DNA of 63,317 bases, from contig JAJCZF010000050.1 in NCBI GenBank assembly GCA_029262535.1, positions 1-63,317 on the forward strand, read 5' to 3'. The stretch's first letter is position 1. Each line of letters starts with the position of its first letter. A program made the translations under genes and the position numbers. Below, one piece after another: positions 32,083-41,571 of this stretch. The DNA is from Deltaproteobacteria bacterium. Its GTDB lineage: Bacteria; Desulfobacterota; GWC2-55-46; JAJCZF01. Under the pieces are notes generated by a model. That model was not told where the DNA came from, searched no databases, and saw only the letters and a list, made by a program, of their open reading frames with translations.

Positions 32083-33960
32083 CTTCTTCTTAAAGGGTTT
32101 GTACTCTCTGCCGCCGCCCTCGTAGAACTTACTCAGGAACTCTACGTACTGGAGCCTCATCGACTGTATCGACGGGCTTAGTATGGCAAGCCCGATATTA
32201 AGCGTATGCAGCGCCCCGGCTATGACCACACCGAGAAAGACAGAACCCGTAAGGCCGCCGATCTCGTTTGCGACCATGCCCATCACGACCGAGGCCGTGC
32301 CGACCGCCATGATACGCATATAACTTATTATATTACCAAGTGTGGAGATAAACTCAAGAGGTCCGATCACTCCTTCGAAAAATATTACCAGAAGGAAGAA
32401 TATGCCAAGCGCGATAAGGCCGGGCGTTTTAAGCTCCACAGGCAGGTAGTTCATCATTACACCCACGGTAAAGAGGAACGAAATAGTCAGCATCAGGTAT
32501 GAAAACTTAGCCGCGGCCTCCTTCCTCTTACCCCTTGAAAGGTGGTTTACCATGCCTATAACAAAACCGAGAAGCACATGTCCGACACCTATGCCGACAC
32601 ATAAGAGCAAAAATGTCGTTAGCGCCCTGACCCGGTCGAATACTATCGGGTGCATAATATTGAGCCTCTCTCCGAGATCTCCAAAGGCCTCGCCAAAGAG
32701 AAAACCGAAGACGATTGCCGACATACCGCATATCGTAAAGACGTAGGCCGCGTTTTGAAAAAAGTCCTTACCCTTCGTTACCTTGCGAAGGATAAGTCCG
32801 AGTATTAAGATAATCAGCCCGTAGGCCACATCCCCTACGATAAGGCCAAAGAATGTAGGAAAAAAGATGGCGATAAAGACGGTCGGGTCCACCGAACCGT
32901 ACTTGGGTGTGGGCAGGGCCTTTAAAAATATCTCAAAAGGCCTTATGATGCGCGGGTTATGCACATGAACGGGGATGAGCGGGGTCTCTTTATCTTTTAC
33001 CGCCAGTTCGCGGACCATTACCTTATCGGAAAAGATCTCTTTGAACTTATCTGTAAGGGGGCCGGTCATCTCTCGCGGCGCCCAGCCCTCGATAACAAAG
33101 GCGTGCCTGGTCTGGGCGCAGTAGGAGAGGACCCCTATCTCGTCTAGCGTATTCTCTACGGCCTTAATAAGCCCCTCGATCCTGCCAAACCATAACTCGC
33201 TTATTTCATCGGTATCCTTCTCCAACTCGTGGATGAGCCAGGGTATCTGCTCCTTACGAATCGTCATATTCTTCAAAACATCAAGCAAGGCCATATCGCC
33301 GTACTTATCGGGCAAACGTATCTCGTTCAAGGCCTCGCCGCTTATAAGGGACCTGACCTTAAAAGAAAAACGCGACGGATAGGCCAGGACCAGCCCCTTT
33401 GTCGTATCATCGAGGTCTTTTGTATATATCTCATACTTGCCGCCGGTTATCTCCATCAACTCACCCTCGATAAGGGTGATTATATCTGCGCGGTTCTTTT
33501 CAAGCGTAAGACCTATAATATCAAAGTTCTTAAGCCCTCCGAGGCGCGTTACAAGGGTTGCAAAGCCCCGGAGCACGCGCTCGTAACGTCCGATACCGGT
33601 AAGCTCCTCAACGAGCGATTCACGCTCGGCATGGAGACTGCGCACCTTCTCCTCTATCTTTTCGGCCTCCTTGAGCGCCTCGTTTATCTGCACGCGCGAG
33701 ATAGTAACCGGCTCTACTCGAAGCGGCCTCTTTAGGAGAAATAAGAGATTTTTAAGTTCCTCAAGCGCCTTGTGAAGCTCGGTCTTCTCCTCTACCTTAT
33801 CGCGCTGAAGCGGCATGCGTTTAAAGTAGGTCTCGTCAAGGTCGGAGCACTCCCTGGTGGTCTCAATATGGACGACCGCAAGGGCGTGAAGCGCGTTTAT
33901 CGCCTCGGAAAGCATACTCTTCGGCCCGAGTATCTGGACCTTGCTCATCTCCTTGATCAC
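32080..33960 (-). CDS. atpI: A/V-type ATP synthase subunit I (membrane stator, a-subunit equivalent)
   Basis: 626 residues. The N-terminal half (about 1-335) is cytoplasmic with coiled-coil segments; the C-terminal half has about seven to eight transmembrane helices, beginning near PTVFIAIFFPTFFGLIVGDVAYG and including VIGPLEFISTLGNIISYMRIMAVG, where the essential Arg for ion translocation is expected. Length is typical of the family. It is preceded by subunit H 5 bp upstream. Its stop codon lies in a palindromic repeat. Confidence 0.93.
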   Translation of the reverse strand: MIKEMSKVQILGPKSMLSEAINALHALAVVHIETTRECSDLDETYFKRMPLQRDKVEEKTELHKALEELKNLLFLLKRPLRVEPVTISRVQINEALKEAEKIEEKVRSLHAERESLVEELTGIGRYERVLRGFATLVTRLGGLKNFDIIGLTLEKNRADIITLIEGELMEITGGKYEIYTKDLDDTTKGLVLAYPSRFSFKVRSLISGEALNEIRLPDKYGDMALLDVLKNMTIRKEQIPWLIHELEKDTDEISELWFGRIEGLIKAVENTLDEIGVLSYCAQTRHAFVIEGWAPREMTGPLTDKFKEIFSDKVMVRELAVKDKETPLIPVHVHNPRIIRPFEIFLKALPTPKYGSVDPTVFIAIFFPTFFGLIVGDVAYGLIILILGLILRKVTKGKDFFQNAAYVFTICGMSAIVFGFLFGEAFGDLGERLNIMHPIVFDRVRALTTFLLLCVGIGVGHVLLGFVIGMVNHLSRGKRKEAAAKFSYLMLTISFLFTVGVMMNYLPVELKTPGLIALGIFFLLVIFFEGVIGPLEFISTLGNIISYMRIMAVGTASVVMGMVANEIGGLTGSVFLGVVIAGALHTLNIGLAILSPSIQSMRLQYVEFLSKFYEGGGREYKPFKKK

Positions 33961-33965
33961 AGCCT

Positions 33966-34280
33966 CTATTGATCCTCCAGTATCAGCCTCTTTACAACTC
34001 GCACGGCGTCGTCCATACGGCCCTCGGCCTTCGCTCTTAATGCCTTTACGTCCGAAAGCGAGCCGGAATCGATGGCGTGCAGTTCCTCTTCCATCTCGCG
34101 CATCCTCGTCCCCTCAAGCTCTGATAACTCCGCCATGAGTTCATCCTCTCTGGTCACCCTGAACTCAATGGCCTTCTTTCGGGCCTCTTCTTTTTGTGCA
34201 GTGGCCTTTGCATGGGCCTTCTCTATAAGGGCCTCCAACTCGCCCTCTTTGACCTTTAATGTGTCTAGGATATCTGTCAT
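33966..34280 (-). CDS. A/V-type ATP synthase subunit H/G-like stalk protein
   Basis: 104 residues, almost wholly charged coiled coil (LKVKEGELEALIEKAHAKA, then AELSELEGTRMREMEEELHA). By position at the head of the operon, before subunit I, and by size it is the AhaH/AtpH stator subunit that pairs with E. Coiled-coil sequence is weakly diagnostic, so the call leans on context. Its start overlaps the stop of the upstream ComEA-like gene (ATGA). Confidence 0.75.
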   Translation of the reverse strand: MTDILDTLKVKEGELEALIEKAHAKATAQKEEARKKAIEFRVTREDELMAELSELEGTRMREMEEELHAIDSGSLSDVKALRAKAEGRMDDAVRVVKRLILEDQ

Positions 34281-34690
34281 TATCTTTCCTTACCTCCGGT
34301 TTTACCGGACTCTGGCCCGGGCTTTGGCCTTGGCCTTGGAATGTGGACATAACGTTTCATGGTGTCGAGTTTTTCCCGGCCTATACCGTGTACGCCGCCG
34401 ACCTGATCGACACTCTTAAAACCGCCCTCACCGCGCCTGGCCACTATCCTCTCGGCCAGTATGCGCCCTATGCCGGGCAGCAGAGTTAGCTCCTCTATGG
34501 AGGCGCTGTTGAGGTCGAGCCTTGTCTCAGCGCTCTCAGCGGCAGGGACAGGAAGGCGGCCCTCTGGTCCTGCTCCTTTAATTATCTGGAATGTACTTTG
34601 ATATGGCAGCTCGCCCCCCTTCAGGATGAAGAGAGCAAGGATAGCCAGGGCGATCACTATAAACGGACTGGTTGTGGGCGCTTTCTTCAT
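34280..34690 (-). CDS. ComEA-like helix-hairpin-helix protein
   Basis: 136 residues. A single N-terminal membrane segment (about 10-26) is followed by a linker of about 35 residues and a ComEA HhH domain: LDLNSASIEELTLLPGIGRILAERIVARRGEGGF, then GIGREKLDTMKRYV. Such domains bind DNA without sequence preference. ComEA is the periplasmic DNA receptor in natural transformation, but in many Gram-negative bacteria short HhH proteins of this kind occur without other competence genes. It overlaps the ATPase subunit H gene and may be the first gene of that message, an odd combination. Confidence 0.8.
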   Translation of the reverse strand: MKKAPTTSPFIVIALAILALFILKGGELPYQSTFQIIKGAGPEGRLPVPAAESAETRLDLNSASIEELTLLPGIGRILAERIVARRGEGGFKSVDQVGGVHGIGREKLDTMKRYVHIPRPRPKPGPESGKTGGKER

Positions 34691-34799
34691 GATAAAAGTA
34701 CTCCAGATGCGCTCTGCACGGTTGCGGTTTTAATTTTTACCAATCAATTTCCGAGATGAAACAAATTTCCTTGTCCGCGACTCTATGTGGAAAGATAAA

Positions 34800-34878
34800 C
34801 GCGGATAAAGGGCTTTCATGCAGCTTAAGATCTATTCCGCGAATATAAAACCACACCTGTGTGGCGGGGAAAAGATCA
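34800..34878 (-). repeat. Family B composite repeat containing the cimA stop codon
   Basis: Minus strand: TGATCTTTTCCCCG (34878 down), cap CCACAC-AG-GTGTGG (34864-34851), TTTTATATTCGCGGAATAG (arm at 34841-34832), a 21-nt spacer and CTTTATCCGCG (34810-34800). The TGA is the cimA stop. Its head matches the head of family A, while its body matches the family B copies at 9847-9910 and 15300-15370, so this copy links the two families. Confidence 0.78.
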
Positions 34879-36492
34879 TTTTTTGCTTTTTTCGTCTTTG
34901 TATAGTTTATATTCGAGCCCGTCTACAAGCGCCTGCCAGCTCGCCTCTATGACGTTCTCGGATACTCCGACCGTGCCCCACTTGTCGGTCTTGTCGCCGC
35001 TCTCAACGAGCACGCGCACCTTCGAGGCCGTTCCCGCGCCGCCTTCGAGAACGCGGACTTTGAAGTCTATGAGACGGACCTCTTTAAGCGAGGGATAAAA
35101 CTTAAGAAGCGCCTTTCTTAATGCGCGGTCAAGGGCGTTTACCGGGCCGTTGCCGTCTGCGGCGGTATGTTCGACCTTGCCGCCTACCTCAAGCTTTATC
35201 GTCGCCTCGGTATAGAGGTGATCATTATCCTTTTCCTCTATAACCTTAAAACCCAGAAGCTTGAAGTAACTTACCTTCTTCTTCTCTACGGCCCTTCGCA
35301 TCATAAGCTCAAAGCTCGCCTCGGCCCCTTCAAACTGGTAACCTGCGTGTTCGAGCATCTTTAACTTATCGAGCAGACGTTTAACCGAGCGCGACTTGGG
35401 GTCGAGCTTTATGCCGAACTCGCGCGCCTTGTTTATGAGGTTTGCGCGTCCCGACAGGTCGGAAACGAGCACGCGACGTCTATTGCCAACGAGTACCGGG
35501 TCTACATGCTCATAGGTTTCCGGGTTGCGTTCCACCGCGCTGACATGTATGCCGCCCTTGTGTGCGAAGGCTGCGCTGCCGACATATGGCTGGTGCTTTG
35601 AGCCAGCGAAGTTGGCAAGCTCGAATATGAACCTTGAGGTACGGCTTAGTTTCTTCAGATACGAAGGACGAAGCGTCTTTTTATCCATCTTGAGCGCAAG
35701 GGCCGGTATTACCGAAACGAGGTCGGCGTTGCCGCATCTCTCTCCGAATCCGTTTATCGTACCCTGAACGTGCGAGGCCCCCTCGCTTACCGCCATAATG
35801 GAATTAGCCACGCCGACGCCCGAGTCGTTATGGGCGTGTATACCTATGGGCGTGGCAGTCGCGCCCCTGACCTCGTGCACTATCTCGGCGATCTTATGAG
35901 GCAGTGTGCCGCCGTTTGTGTCACAGAGCACAAGGCACTCGGCCCCGGCCTCTTCAGCCGCCCTCAGGGTCTTCAGGGCATATTCCGGGTCGTCCTTATA
36001 TCCATCAAAAAAATGCTCCGCGTCGTAAAAGACGGTATCGACCTTCTTTTTGAGATAGATGACAGAATCGAATATCATATCTAGATTCTGTCCGAGCGGC
36101 ACCCTCAAGGCGCTCGTCACATGCAATTTCCAACTCTTACCGAATATCGTCACCGCCGGGGTCCCGGCCTTTACGAGCGCCCGAAGGCTTGGGTCGTAAT
36201 GGGGCTTTTTATCGGCCCTGCGTGTCGAACCAAAGGCGACAAGTCTGCTATTTTTCAGCTTCATAGAGCGCATGCGCTCAAAGTACTCGACGTCCTTCGG
36301 ATTGGAGCCGGGCCATCCGCCTTCGACATAATGTAAACCAAGGTCGTCGAGCGCGCGAGTTATACGCACCTTATCCTCGACCGAAAAGGATATATCCTCG
36401 GCCTGAGTGCCGTCACGAAGCGTCGTATCATAGAGCGTGACCTTATTGTCTTTCTTCTTTGGCTTCTTTGGCTTTTTTGACTGCTTTGGCAT
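34876..36492 (-). CDS. cimA: (R)-Citramalate synthase
   Basis: 538 residues. HMGL-like TIM barrel with the CimA signature [25 protein letters not shown], the catalytic segment [11 protein letters not shown], metal-binding [23 protein letters not shown], and a C-terminal LeuA allosteric dimer domain. The N-terminal consensus and the [11 protein letters not shown] box are those of CimA, not 2-isopropylmalate synthase: it condenses pyruvate and acetyl-CoA to citramalate in threonine-independent isoleucine synthesis. The start at 36492 lies just after the lysC stop; longer frames overlap lysC and add a Lys-rich stretch. The C-terminus runs into a palindromic repeat whose TGA ends the gene. Confidence 0.9.
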   Translation of the reverse strand: MPKQSKKPKKPKKKDNKVTLYDTTLRDGTQAEDISFSVEDKVRITRALDDLGLHYVEGGWPGSNPKDVEYFERMRSMKLKNSRLVAFGSTRRADKKPHYDPSLRALVKAGTPAVTIFGKSWKLHVTSALRVPLGQNLDMIFDSVIYLKKKVDTVFYDAEHFFDGYKDDPEYALKTLRAAEEAGAECLVLCDTNGGTLPHKIAEIVHEVRGATATPIGIHAHNDSGVGVANSIMAVSEGASHVQGTINGFGERCGNADLVSVIPALALKMDKKTLRPSYLKKLSRTSRFIFELANFAGSKHQPYVGSAAFAHKGGIHVSAVERNPETYEHVDPVLVGNRRRVLVSDLSGRANLINKAREFGIKLDPKSRSVKRLLDKLKMLEHAGYQFEGAEASFELMMRRAVEKKKVSYFKLLGFKVIEEKDNDHLYTEATIKLEVGGKVEHTAADGNGPVNALDRALRKALLKFYPSLKEVRLIDFKVRVLEGGAGTASKVRVLVESGDKTDKWGTVGVSENVIEASWQALVDGLEYKLYKDEKSKK

Positions 36493-36496
36493 CTTC

Positions 36497-37732
36497 TTAA
36501 TATTCTTCTTCTTTAACATCCGAATCGGCCAGACCGAAGGCGTCATGTAATACCCTGACCGCAAGCTCGGTATATTTTTCGTCTATCACGACAGAGACCT
36601 TTATCTCGGAGGTAGATATCATCTGGACATTTATGCCCTCTTCCGATAGTGTCTCAAACATCTTCGTGGCCACGCCGGCGTGTGTCTTCATGCCCGCGCC
36701 GACTATCGATAGCTTTGCTATCTCCTGATCAGCGATAACGTCATGGGCTTCCAGCGCGTCGGCGGTCTCCTTTACTAAGGCGAAGGCCTCTTCATAGTCA
36801 TCGTCGGTGACGGTGAAGGTCATATCGGTATGTCCTTCGTGGCTGATATTCTGCACTATCATATCGACATTTATACCGGCCTCGGAGAGCGGCTTGAATA
36901 ATTTTACCGCCACGCCCGGCCTGTCCGGCACACGTACAACAGAGATCTTGGCCTCTTTTTTATTATAAGTTACACCAGAGACGGCGGCGCGTTCCATATC
37001 TTCATCCTCCTTGCATACGAGCGTGCCGATGGTCTCGGTAAATGACGAGCGGACCATCAGGGGCACGTTAAAACGTCTTGCGAATTGCACGGAGCGGGTC
37101 TGGAGCACCTTGGCCCCAAGGCTCGCCATCTCGAGCATCTCGTCATACGAAATCTTTTCCATCTTTCTCGCGTCGCTACATATCGACGGGTCGGTCGTAA
37201 ATACACCCTCGACATCGGTATATATCTCGCAGAGATCGGCTTCAAGCGCCGCCGCAAGCGCAACGGCTGTCGTATCTGAGCCGCCTCTGCCGAGTGTCGT
37301 GGTATTTCCTTGCGCGTCCACGCCCTGGAAACCCGGTACCACCACTATTTTACCATCTTTACAGGCGTTTAGAATATTTTCTTTGCCTATATTTTCGATT
37401 TTTGCGGCTGAAAAATGCGCATTGGTCCTTATCGGCACCCTGGAGCCGAGCATGGATAGAGCCTCATGGCCCATCCCCTGAAGAATGATCGAAAGAAGCC
37501 CTATAGAAACCTGCTCGCCGGTCGATAGCACTACGTCATATTCCCTGCCAGAACTCGCCCCGGCCTCTTTGGCAAGCCCTACGAGACGGTTAGTCTCTCC
37601 GCTCATAGCCGAGAGCACGACGACGACGTCGTTCCCTGCCTGTTTCGTAGCCGTAACGCGAGAGGCGACATTTTTGATCTTCTCGACAGTTCCTACCGAT
37701 GTGCCGCCGAATTTTTGTACTATCAGCGCCAT
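36497..37732 (-). CDS. lysC: Aspartate kinase
   Basis: 411 residues. The N-terminal kinase domain has KFGGTSVG and the segment [29 protein letters not shown] (conserved aspartokinase box), followed by two ACT domains for feedback control by lysine and/or threonine. First step from aspartate to Lys, Thr and Met. I take the ATG at 37732 ([10 protein letters not shown]) because homologues begin here; a frame 26 residues longer overlaps lpd. It lies between lpd (stop one base upstream) and cimA, so the block supplies Asp-family and branched-chain amino acids. Confidence 0.95.
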   Translation of the reverse strand: MALIVQKFGGTSVGTVEKIKNVASRVTATKQAGNDVVVVLSAMSGETNRLVGLAKEAGASSGREYDVVLSTGEQVSIGLLSIILQGMGHEALSMLGSRVPIRTNAHFSAAKIENIGKENILNACKDGKIVVVPGFQGVDAQGNTTTLGRGGSDTTAVALAAALEADLCEIYTDVEGVFTTDPSICSDARKMEKISYDEMLEMASLGAKVLQTRSVQFARRFNVPLMVRSSFTETIGTLVCKEDEDMERAAVSGVTYNKKEAKISVVRVPDRPGVAVKLFKPLSEAGINVDMIVQNISHEGHTDMTFTVTDDDYEEAFALVKETADALEAHDVIADQEIAKLSIVGAGMKTHAGVATKMFETLSEEGINVQMISTSEIKVSVVIDEKYTELAVRVLHDAFGLADSDVKEEEY

Positions 37733-37733
37733 A

Positions 37734-39137
37734 TTACCTTCTCGTTTTACTTGAGCGTGAGATCTTATGCACGGCCTCTCCGTGTACATCCTCGGCAGCC
37801 TCAAGAACAATCTCCGGCAGCGTCGGGTGGGCGTGAACCGTCTCTACTATACCCTTAACCGTTATGCCGGCCTTCATAGCAAGCGTTAACTCTCCGATAA
37901 GGTCGGTCGCGTGCGCGCCGACTATGGCCGCCCCTAGAACCTTATCGGTGCCCGGATCGGCTACGATCTGGCAAAAACCGTCACCCTCTCCCATGCCGAG
38001 CGCCTTGCCCGAGGCGGCATACGGGAAACGTCCTACCTTCACATCGATTCCTTTTTCTTTCGCGTCCTTTTCACGCAGACCGACACTCGCTCTCTCCGGG
38101 TCGGTGAATATTCCGGCCGGGATTACGTCATAATTCATCGTGTCGTTACCGCCAAGCGCGTTCGTTACGGCGACACCGCCCTCGGCGCTGGCGACGTGAG
38201 CGAGCAACATTCCACCCGTAACATCACCTATGGCATAAAGACCTTTTACATTGGTCTCCATCTTGTCGTTTACCTTTATCGAACCGCGATCGAGCTCAAC
38301 ACCTAACTCCTCAAGCCCAAGTCCATTGGAGTTAAAGGAACGACCTATGGAAACAAGAACCTTGCTTGTCTTAAATTCGCGCCCGTCTTTAAGGCGCGTC
38401 GTAACACCGTCCTCTGTCGCCTCGACAGACTCGACCATGACCTCGGTCAGCACATCGACGGCTAGCTCCTTGAATCTCTTGGCAACGGTGCGCACGACCT
38501 GCTTGTCTTCGGTCGAAAGAATCGTCGGCAGAAGCTCTATTATCGTAACCTTCGAACCGAAACGCGCAAATATATTTGCAAACTCGCAACCCATAACACC
38601 GCCGCCTATGATGAGCAGCGATTCGGGAACCTCTTTAAGGTCTAACATCTCGGTCGAAGTCAGGATATTCTTTCTATCGATATTAAATGCCGGTATCATG
38701 GCAGGCTCCGAGCCGGTTGCGATAATGATATTCTTCGCGCCCATCTCTTCGCCCTCACCGTGACGTTTTACGGTGATACGCCCCGGCCCGTCTATAAGAC
38801 CCGCGCCGTTAAAGACCTCTACGCCGTTGCCCTTAAGGAGTTGTCCTACGCCGCCGACCAGTTTATCTACGACCTCGTCCTTACGCCCCACGGCCGTAGC
38901 GAGGTCGAAAGTAACCTCGCCGGTATTAACGCCGAAGGCCGCGGCCTTCTTTGCGGTCGAGAGTGTTTTGGCAGAATGATAAAGCGCCTTTGTCGGTATG
39001 CAACCCCAATTCAAGCAAGTGCCGCCGAGCTTTCTCTTTTCCACGAGCGCAACCTTCGCGCCCTGCTGCGCCCCGCGTATGGCGGCGACATATCCGCCAG
39101 GTCCGCCGCCTATTATTACCAGATCAAATTCTTTCAT
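37734..39137 (-). CDS. lpd: Dihydrolipoyl dehydrogenase
   Basis: 467 residues. FAD motif GGGPGGYVAAIRGAQQG, redox-active GGTCLNWGCIPTK (Cys41-Cys46), NAD motif IIGGGVMGCEFANIF and the C-terminal catalytic His-Glu region VHAHPTLPEIVLEAAED. It reoxidises the lipoyl groups of 2-oxoacid dehydrogenases or the glycine cleavage system. No E1/E2 or gcv genes are in the window, so the partner complex is unknown. Located between tsaE and lysC. Confidence 0.95.
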   Translation of the reverse strand: MKEFDLVIIGGGPGGYVAAIRGAQQGAKVALVEKRKLGGTCLNWGCIPTKALYHSAKTLSTAKKAAAFGVNTGEVTFDLATAVGRKDEVVDKLVGGVGQLLKGNGVEVFNGAGLIDGPGRITVKRHGEGEEMGAKNIIIATGSEPAMIPAFNIDRKNILTSTEMLDLKEVPESLLIIGGGVMGCEFANIFARFGSKVTIIELLPTILSTEDKQVVRTVAKRFKELAVDVLTEVMVESVEATEDGVTTRLKDGREFKTSKVLVSIGRSFNSNGLGLEELGVELDRGSIKVNDKMETNVKGLYAIGDVTGGMLLAHVASAEGGVAVTNALGGNDTMNYDVIPAGIFTDPERASVGLREKDAKEKGIDVKVGRFPYAASGKALGMGEGDGFCQIVADPGTDKVLGAAIVGAHATDLIGELTLAMKAGITVKGIVETVHAHPTLPEIVLEAAEDVHGEAVHKISRSSKTRR

Positions 39138-39147
39138 GAAATTCCCC

Positions 39148-39645
39148 TCAGTTTTTAATTTTCTCTTCTATCTCAATAAGTCTATTATCTTCACCGTCAT
39201 ATGAGAATGTCAAAATAAAACGCGCCTCTTCCAAGACCTCCGGCGCGCGTTCGGCCCACTCCACAGCCGATATTCCCTCGCCGTGAATATACTCTTCTAC
39301 GCCGGTCTCAAAGAGGTCGCCTTCGGCGAGCCTGTAGAGATCTATGTGGTAGAGGTCGAGCCCCCGGTCCATCTCATCAACACAGGTCTCGCATACATCC
39401 TGACAGCAATAACCCTTACCGCTCTGGGCCTCGTATATATTCACTATCGTATAACTCGGACTCTTTACATAACCGGTAAGGCCCAGCCCCTGGGCAAGCC
39501 CCTTTACAAAGTGGGTCTTGCCGCCTCCGAGAGGGCCGATGAGCGCAAGAACGTCTCCGGCGCGAAGGCCCTTGGCAAATTCCTCGCCGTGCGCTATGGT
39601 GCGAGCTTCGCTATCGCTCTCTAATATCTTCTTTTCAATATCCAT
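39148..39645 (-). CDS. tsaE: tRNA threonylcarbamoyladenosine biosynthesis protein TsaE with a Cys-rich insertion
   Basis: 165 residues. P-loop ATPase with GPLGGGKTHFVKGL (37-50), the SPSYTIVNIYE strand and DLYHIDLYRL, followed by EYIHGEGISAVEWAERAPE. TsaE is required with TsaB/TsaD for t6A37 modification of ANN-decoding tRNAs. Unusual: between YE and DLYH the loop is lengthened by about 20 residues and carries four cysteines (Cys80, 81, 85, 88 in YCCQDVCETC). Most TsaE proteins have a short loop here. The spacing could bind Zn or an Fe-S centre. It is 1 bp after nnrDE. Confidence 0.9.
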   Translation of the reverse strand: MDIEKKILESDSEARTIAHGEEFAKGLRAGDVLALIGPLGGGKTHFVKGLAQGLGLTGYVKSPSYTIVNIYEAQSGKGYCCQDVCETCVDEMDRGLDLYHIDLYRLAEGDLFETGVEEYIHGEGISAVEWAERAPEVLEEARFILTFSYDGEDNRLIEIEEKIKN

Positions 39646-39646
39646 A

Positions 39647-41212
39647 TTATTCGACCTCTACAAGCCGGTTCATAACCGGCGGTATGGAGACAAGCAGGTC
39701 GGTGGCGGCCATGCCGCTCGTGCCGTCCAACGCCTCGGTGATAGACTCGGCGGCAAGGCCGTGCAGATATACTCCTGTCACAGCGCTCGCAAGCGCGCCC
39801 TTGCCCTGCGCAAGCAAGGCCCCAATGATACCGGAGAGGATATCACCCGTGCCGCCGGTTGCGAGCGAAGCGTCGCCTGTCGGGTTTATAAATATCTCTT
39901 TACCGGGCGTAGCGATAACCGTGCCGGCGCCTTTTAGAATCGTAACCGCGCCGCTCTTCTTCGCCAAAAGCTCCGCCGCGCCGACCTTGTCTTTAAGTAT
40001 ATCTTCTATACCCACACCCAGGAGCCTCGCGGCCTCGCCCGGATGGGGGGTTATAACTACCTCCAGCCCGGATCGTTTTATGGCTGAAGCAGAGCCAGAA
40101 AGCGCGTTCAGAGCGTCGGCATCAAGCAAGAGCGGGATATCCAAGATGCCGGGTTTCAAGAGGGCCTTTAATAGTTTTGTAATATCTTCGTCAAGACCAA
40201 GCCCCGGCCCTATAACAATAGCGTCTTTACCCGAAGCGGCCTCTAAAATGGCATCTACCGCATCGGAAGAAAGTCTGCCCGACTCGGTCTCAGGTAGCGC
40301 AACGGTCATGGCCTCGGTAGTCTTGGCCTCCATTACCGGATTGAGAGAGGCCGGAACCCCAAGTGTAACAAGCCCTGTTCCCGCCCTGATCGCGCCCATT
40401 GAGGCCATATATGCCGCCCCGGTCAGGCCGGGAGAAGCGGCGACGACCAGAAGGCGCCCATTTGAGCCCTTATGCGAATCGACCTCTTTCGACTCCAGAA
40501 CCGAGCCGGCGAAGCGCTCGTCTATAAGGGTCCACCTCAAACGCCTATCCTCAAAGAGAGTGGCGGGCATACCTATATCAACGACAGCTACCTTGCCCGC
40601 GTATTCCCTGCCGGGATATATGTGGAGGCCGATCTTGGAGATAGCCATCGTCGCCGTTGCCTCGGCACGTATCGCGCTTCCAAGTACCGCGCCAGTAAGG
40701 CCGTCGATACCGGACGGAATATCTACAGAAAGTACAGACCTGTCCAGGCCGTTAATGTAATCTATAATACCTGCGGTTACGCCGCGAACTTCACTCGTAA
40801 TGCCGGTGCCAAGCAGCGCGTCTACTATAAGCACCGAATGTTTCAGGAAAGAAGCCTCTTTTTCAAGCTCGGCTATCTTCTTTATAACGATAGTCTCGCC
40901 GGACATCTTGCGCCATACTCGCGCGTTTATAGCCGCGTCCCCCTTAAAAGCAGATACCGGCGCGGTTGAAAATACCTTTACATTATAACCGCGGTTTTTT
41001 AAAAAGCGCGCAACTACAAATCCGTCGCCGCCATTATTACCCTTGCCCGCAAGGATAGATACCCATGTGCCTTTAGATTCTTTCAAAAGCTCAAGGGCGC
41101 ATTCGGCCACTCCTCGTCCGGCGTTCTCCATCAACTGGAGGCCGGTCAGACCGTAACGGCTCATTGCCAGCGCGTCGAGCGACCGCATAACCTTCGGGCT
41201 GACAAGCTTCAC
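39647..41212 (-). CDS. nnrD: Bifunctional NAD(P)H-hydrate epimerase/ADP-dependent dehydratase
   Basis: 521 residues. The N-terminal YjeF-N epimerase domain (about 1-215) has GRGVAECALELL and VSILAGKGNNGGDGFVVAR; the C-terminal ribokinase-like dehydratase domain (about 230-515) has KGSNGRLLVVAASPGLTGAAYMAS and LATGGTGDILSGIIGALLAQG. Together they repair damaged NAD(P)HX. The usual fused form of bacteria. The stop overlaps the acpS region by one base (41212), giving tight coupling in the glmM-pdxJ-acpS-nnr-tsaE run. Confidence 0.94.
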   Translation of the reverse strand: MKLVSPKVMRSLDALAMSRYGLTGLQLMENAGRGVAECALELLKESKGTWVSILAGKGNNGGDGFVVARFLKNRGYNVKVFSTAPVSAFKGDAAINARVWRKMSGETIVIKKIAELEKEASFLKHSVLIVDALLGTGITSEVRGVTAGIIDYINGLDRSVLSVDIPSGIDGLTGAVLGSAIRAEATATMAISKIGLHIYPGREYAGKVAVVDIGMPATLFEDRRLRWTLIDERFAGSVLESKEVDSHKGSNGRLLVVAASPGLTGAAYMASMGAIRAGTGLVTLGVPASLNPVMEAKTTEAMTVALPETESGRLSSDAVDAILEAASGKDAIVIGPGLGLDEDITKLLKALLKPGILDIPLLLDADALNALSGSASAIKRSGLEVVITPHPGEAARLLGVGIEDILKDKVGAAELLAKKSGAVTILKGAGTVIATPGKEIFINPTGDASLATGGTGDILSGIIGALLAQGKGALASAVTGVYLHGLAAESITEALDGTSGMAATDLLVSIPPVMNRLVEVE

Positions 41213-41568
41213 TATATAGACTCCACCACGACCTGGGCGATTGAAAAACCTCCGTCGTGCGACATGGCAAGCGAAGATCTTTGGCCCTTGCCAAGGTGTG
41301 TTGATACTATATAGGGCCTTCCGTCGGCGTCTCTCCTTATATCGACCTCCCTGAACCTGAAGGGGTTGGACCTGTTATTGGTGGCCTTAAAAAATGCCTC
41401 CTTTGCCGCGAAGCGGGCGGCAAGGTGCTCTTCGGGCCTCCTCTTTCCTATGCAATAAGATAGCTCACCGTCGGTAAATAAGCGAAGCAAGAGACGCTCC
41501 CCGTGCCGTTCCACAGCCCTCTTAAAGCGGCCTATATCAACTATATCTATGCCTGTGCCTTCTATCAT
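41212..41568 (-). CDS. acpS: Holo-[acyl-carrier-protein] synthase
   Basis: 118 residues. GTGIDIVDIGRF with the Mg-binding Asp, and HLAARFAAKEAFFKA with the Glu-Lys pair. It transfers 4'-phosphopantetheine from CoA to ACP. Standard length and standard position between pdxJ (3 bp) and nnrDE (overlap of one base). Confidence 0.93.
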   Translation of the reverse strand: MIEGTGIDIVDIGRFKRAVERHGERLLLRLFTDGELSYCIGKRRPEEHLAARFAAKEAFFKATNNRSNPFRFREVDIRRDADGRPYIVSTHLGKGQRSSLAMSHDGGFSIAQVVVESI

Positions 41569-41571
41569 AAC

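Noticed and set aside
39684-40760. 358-codon plus-strand open frame
   Set aside because: Antisense to nnrDE, which has full domain support; composition is that of a shadow frame.
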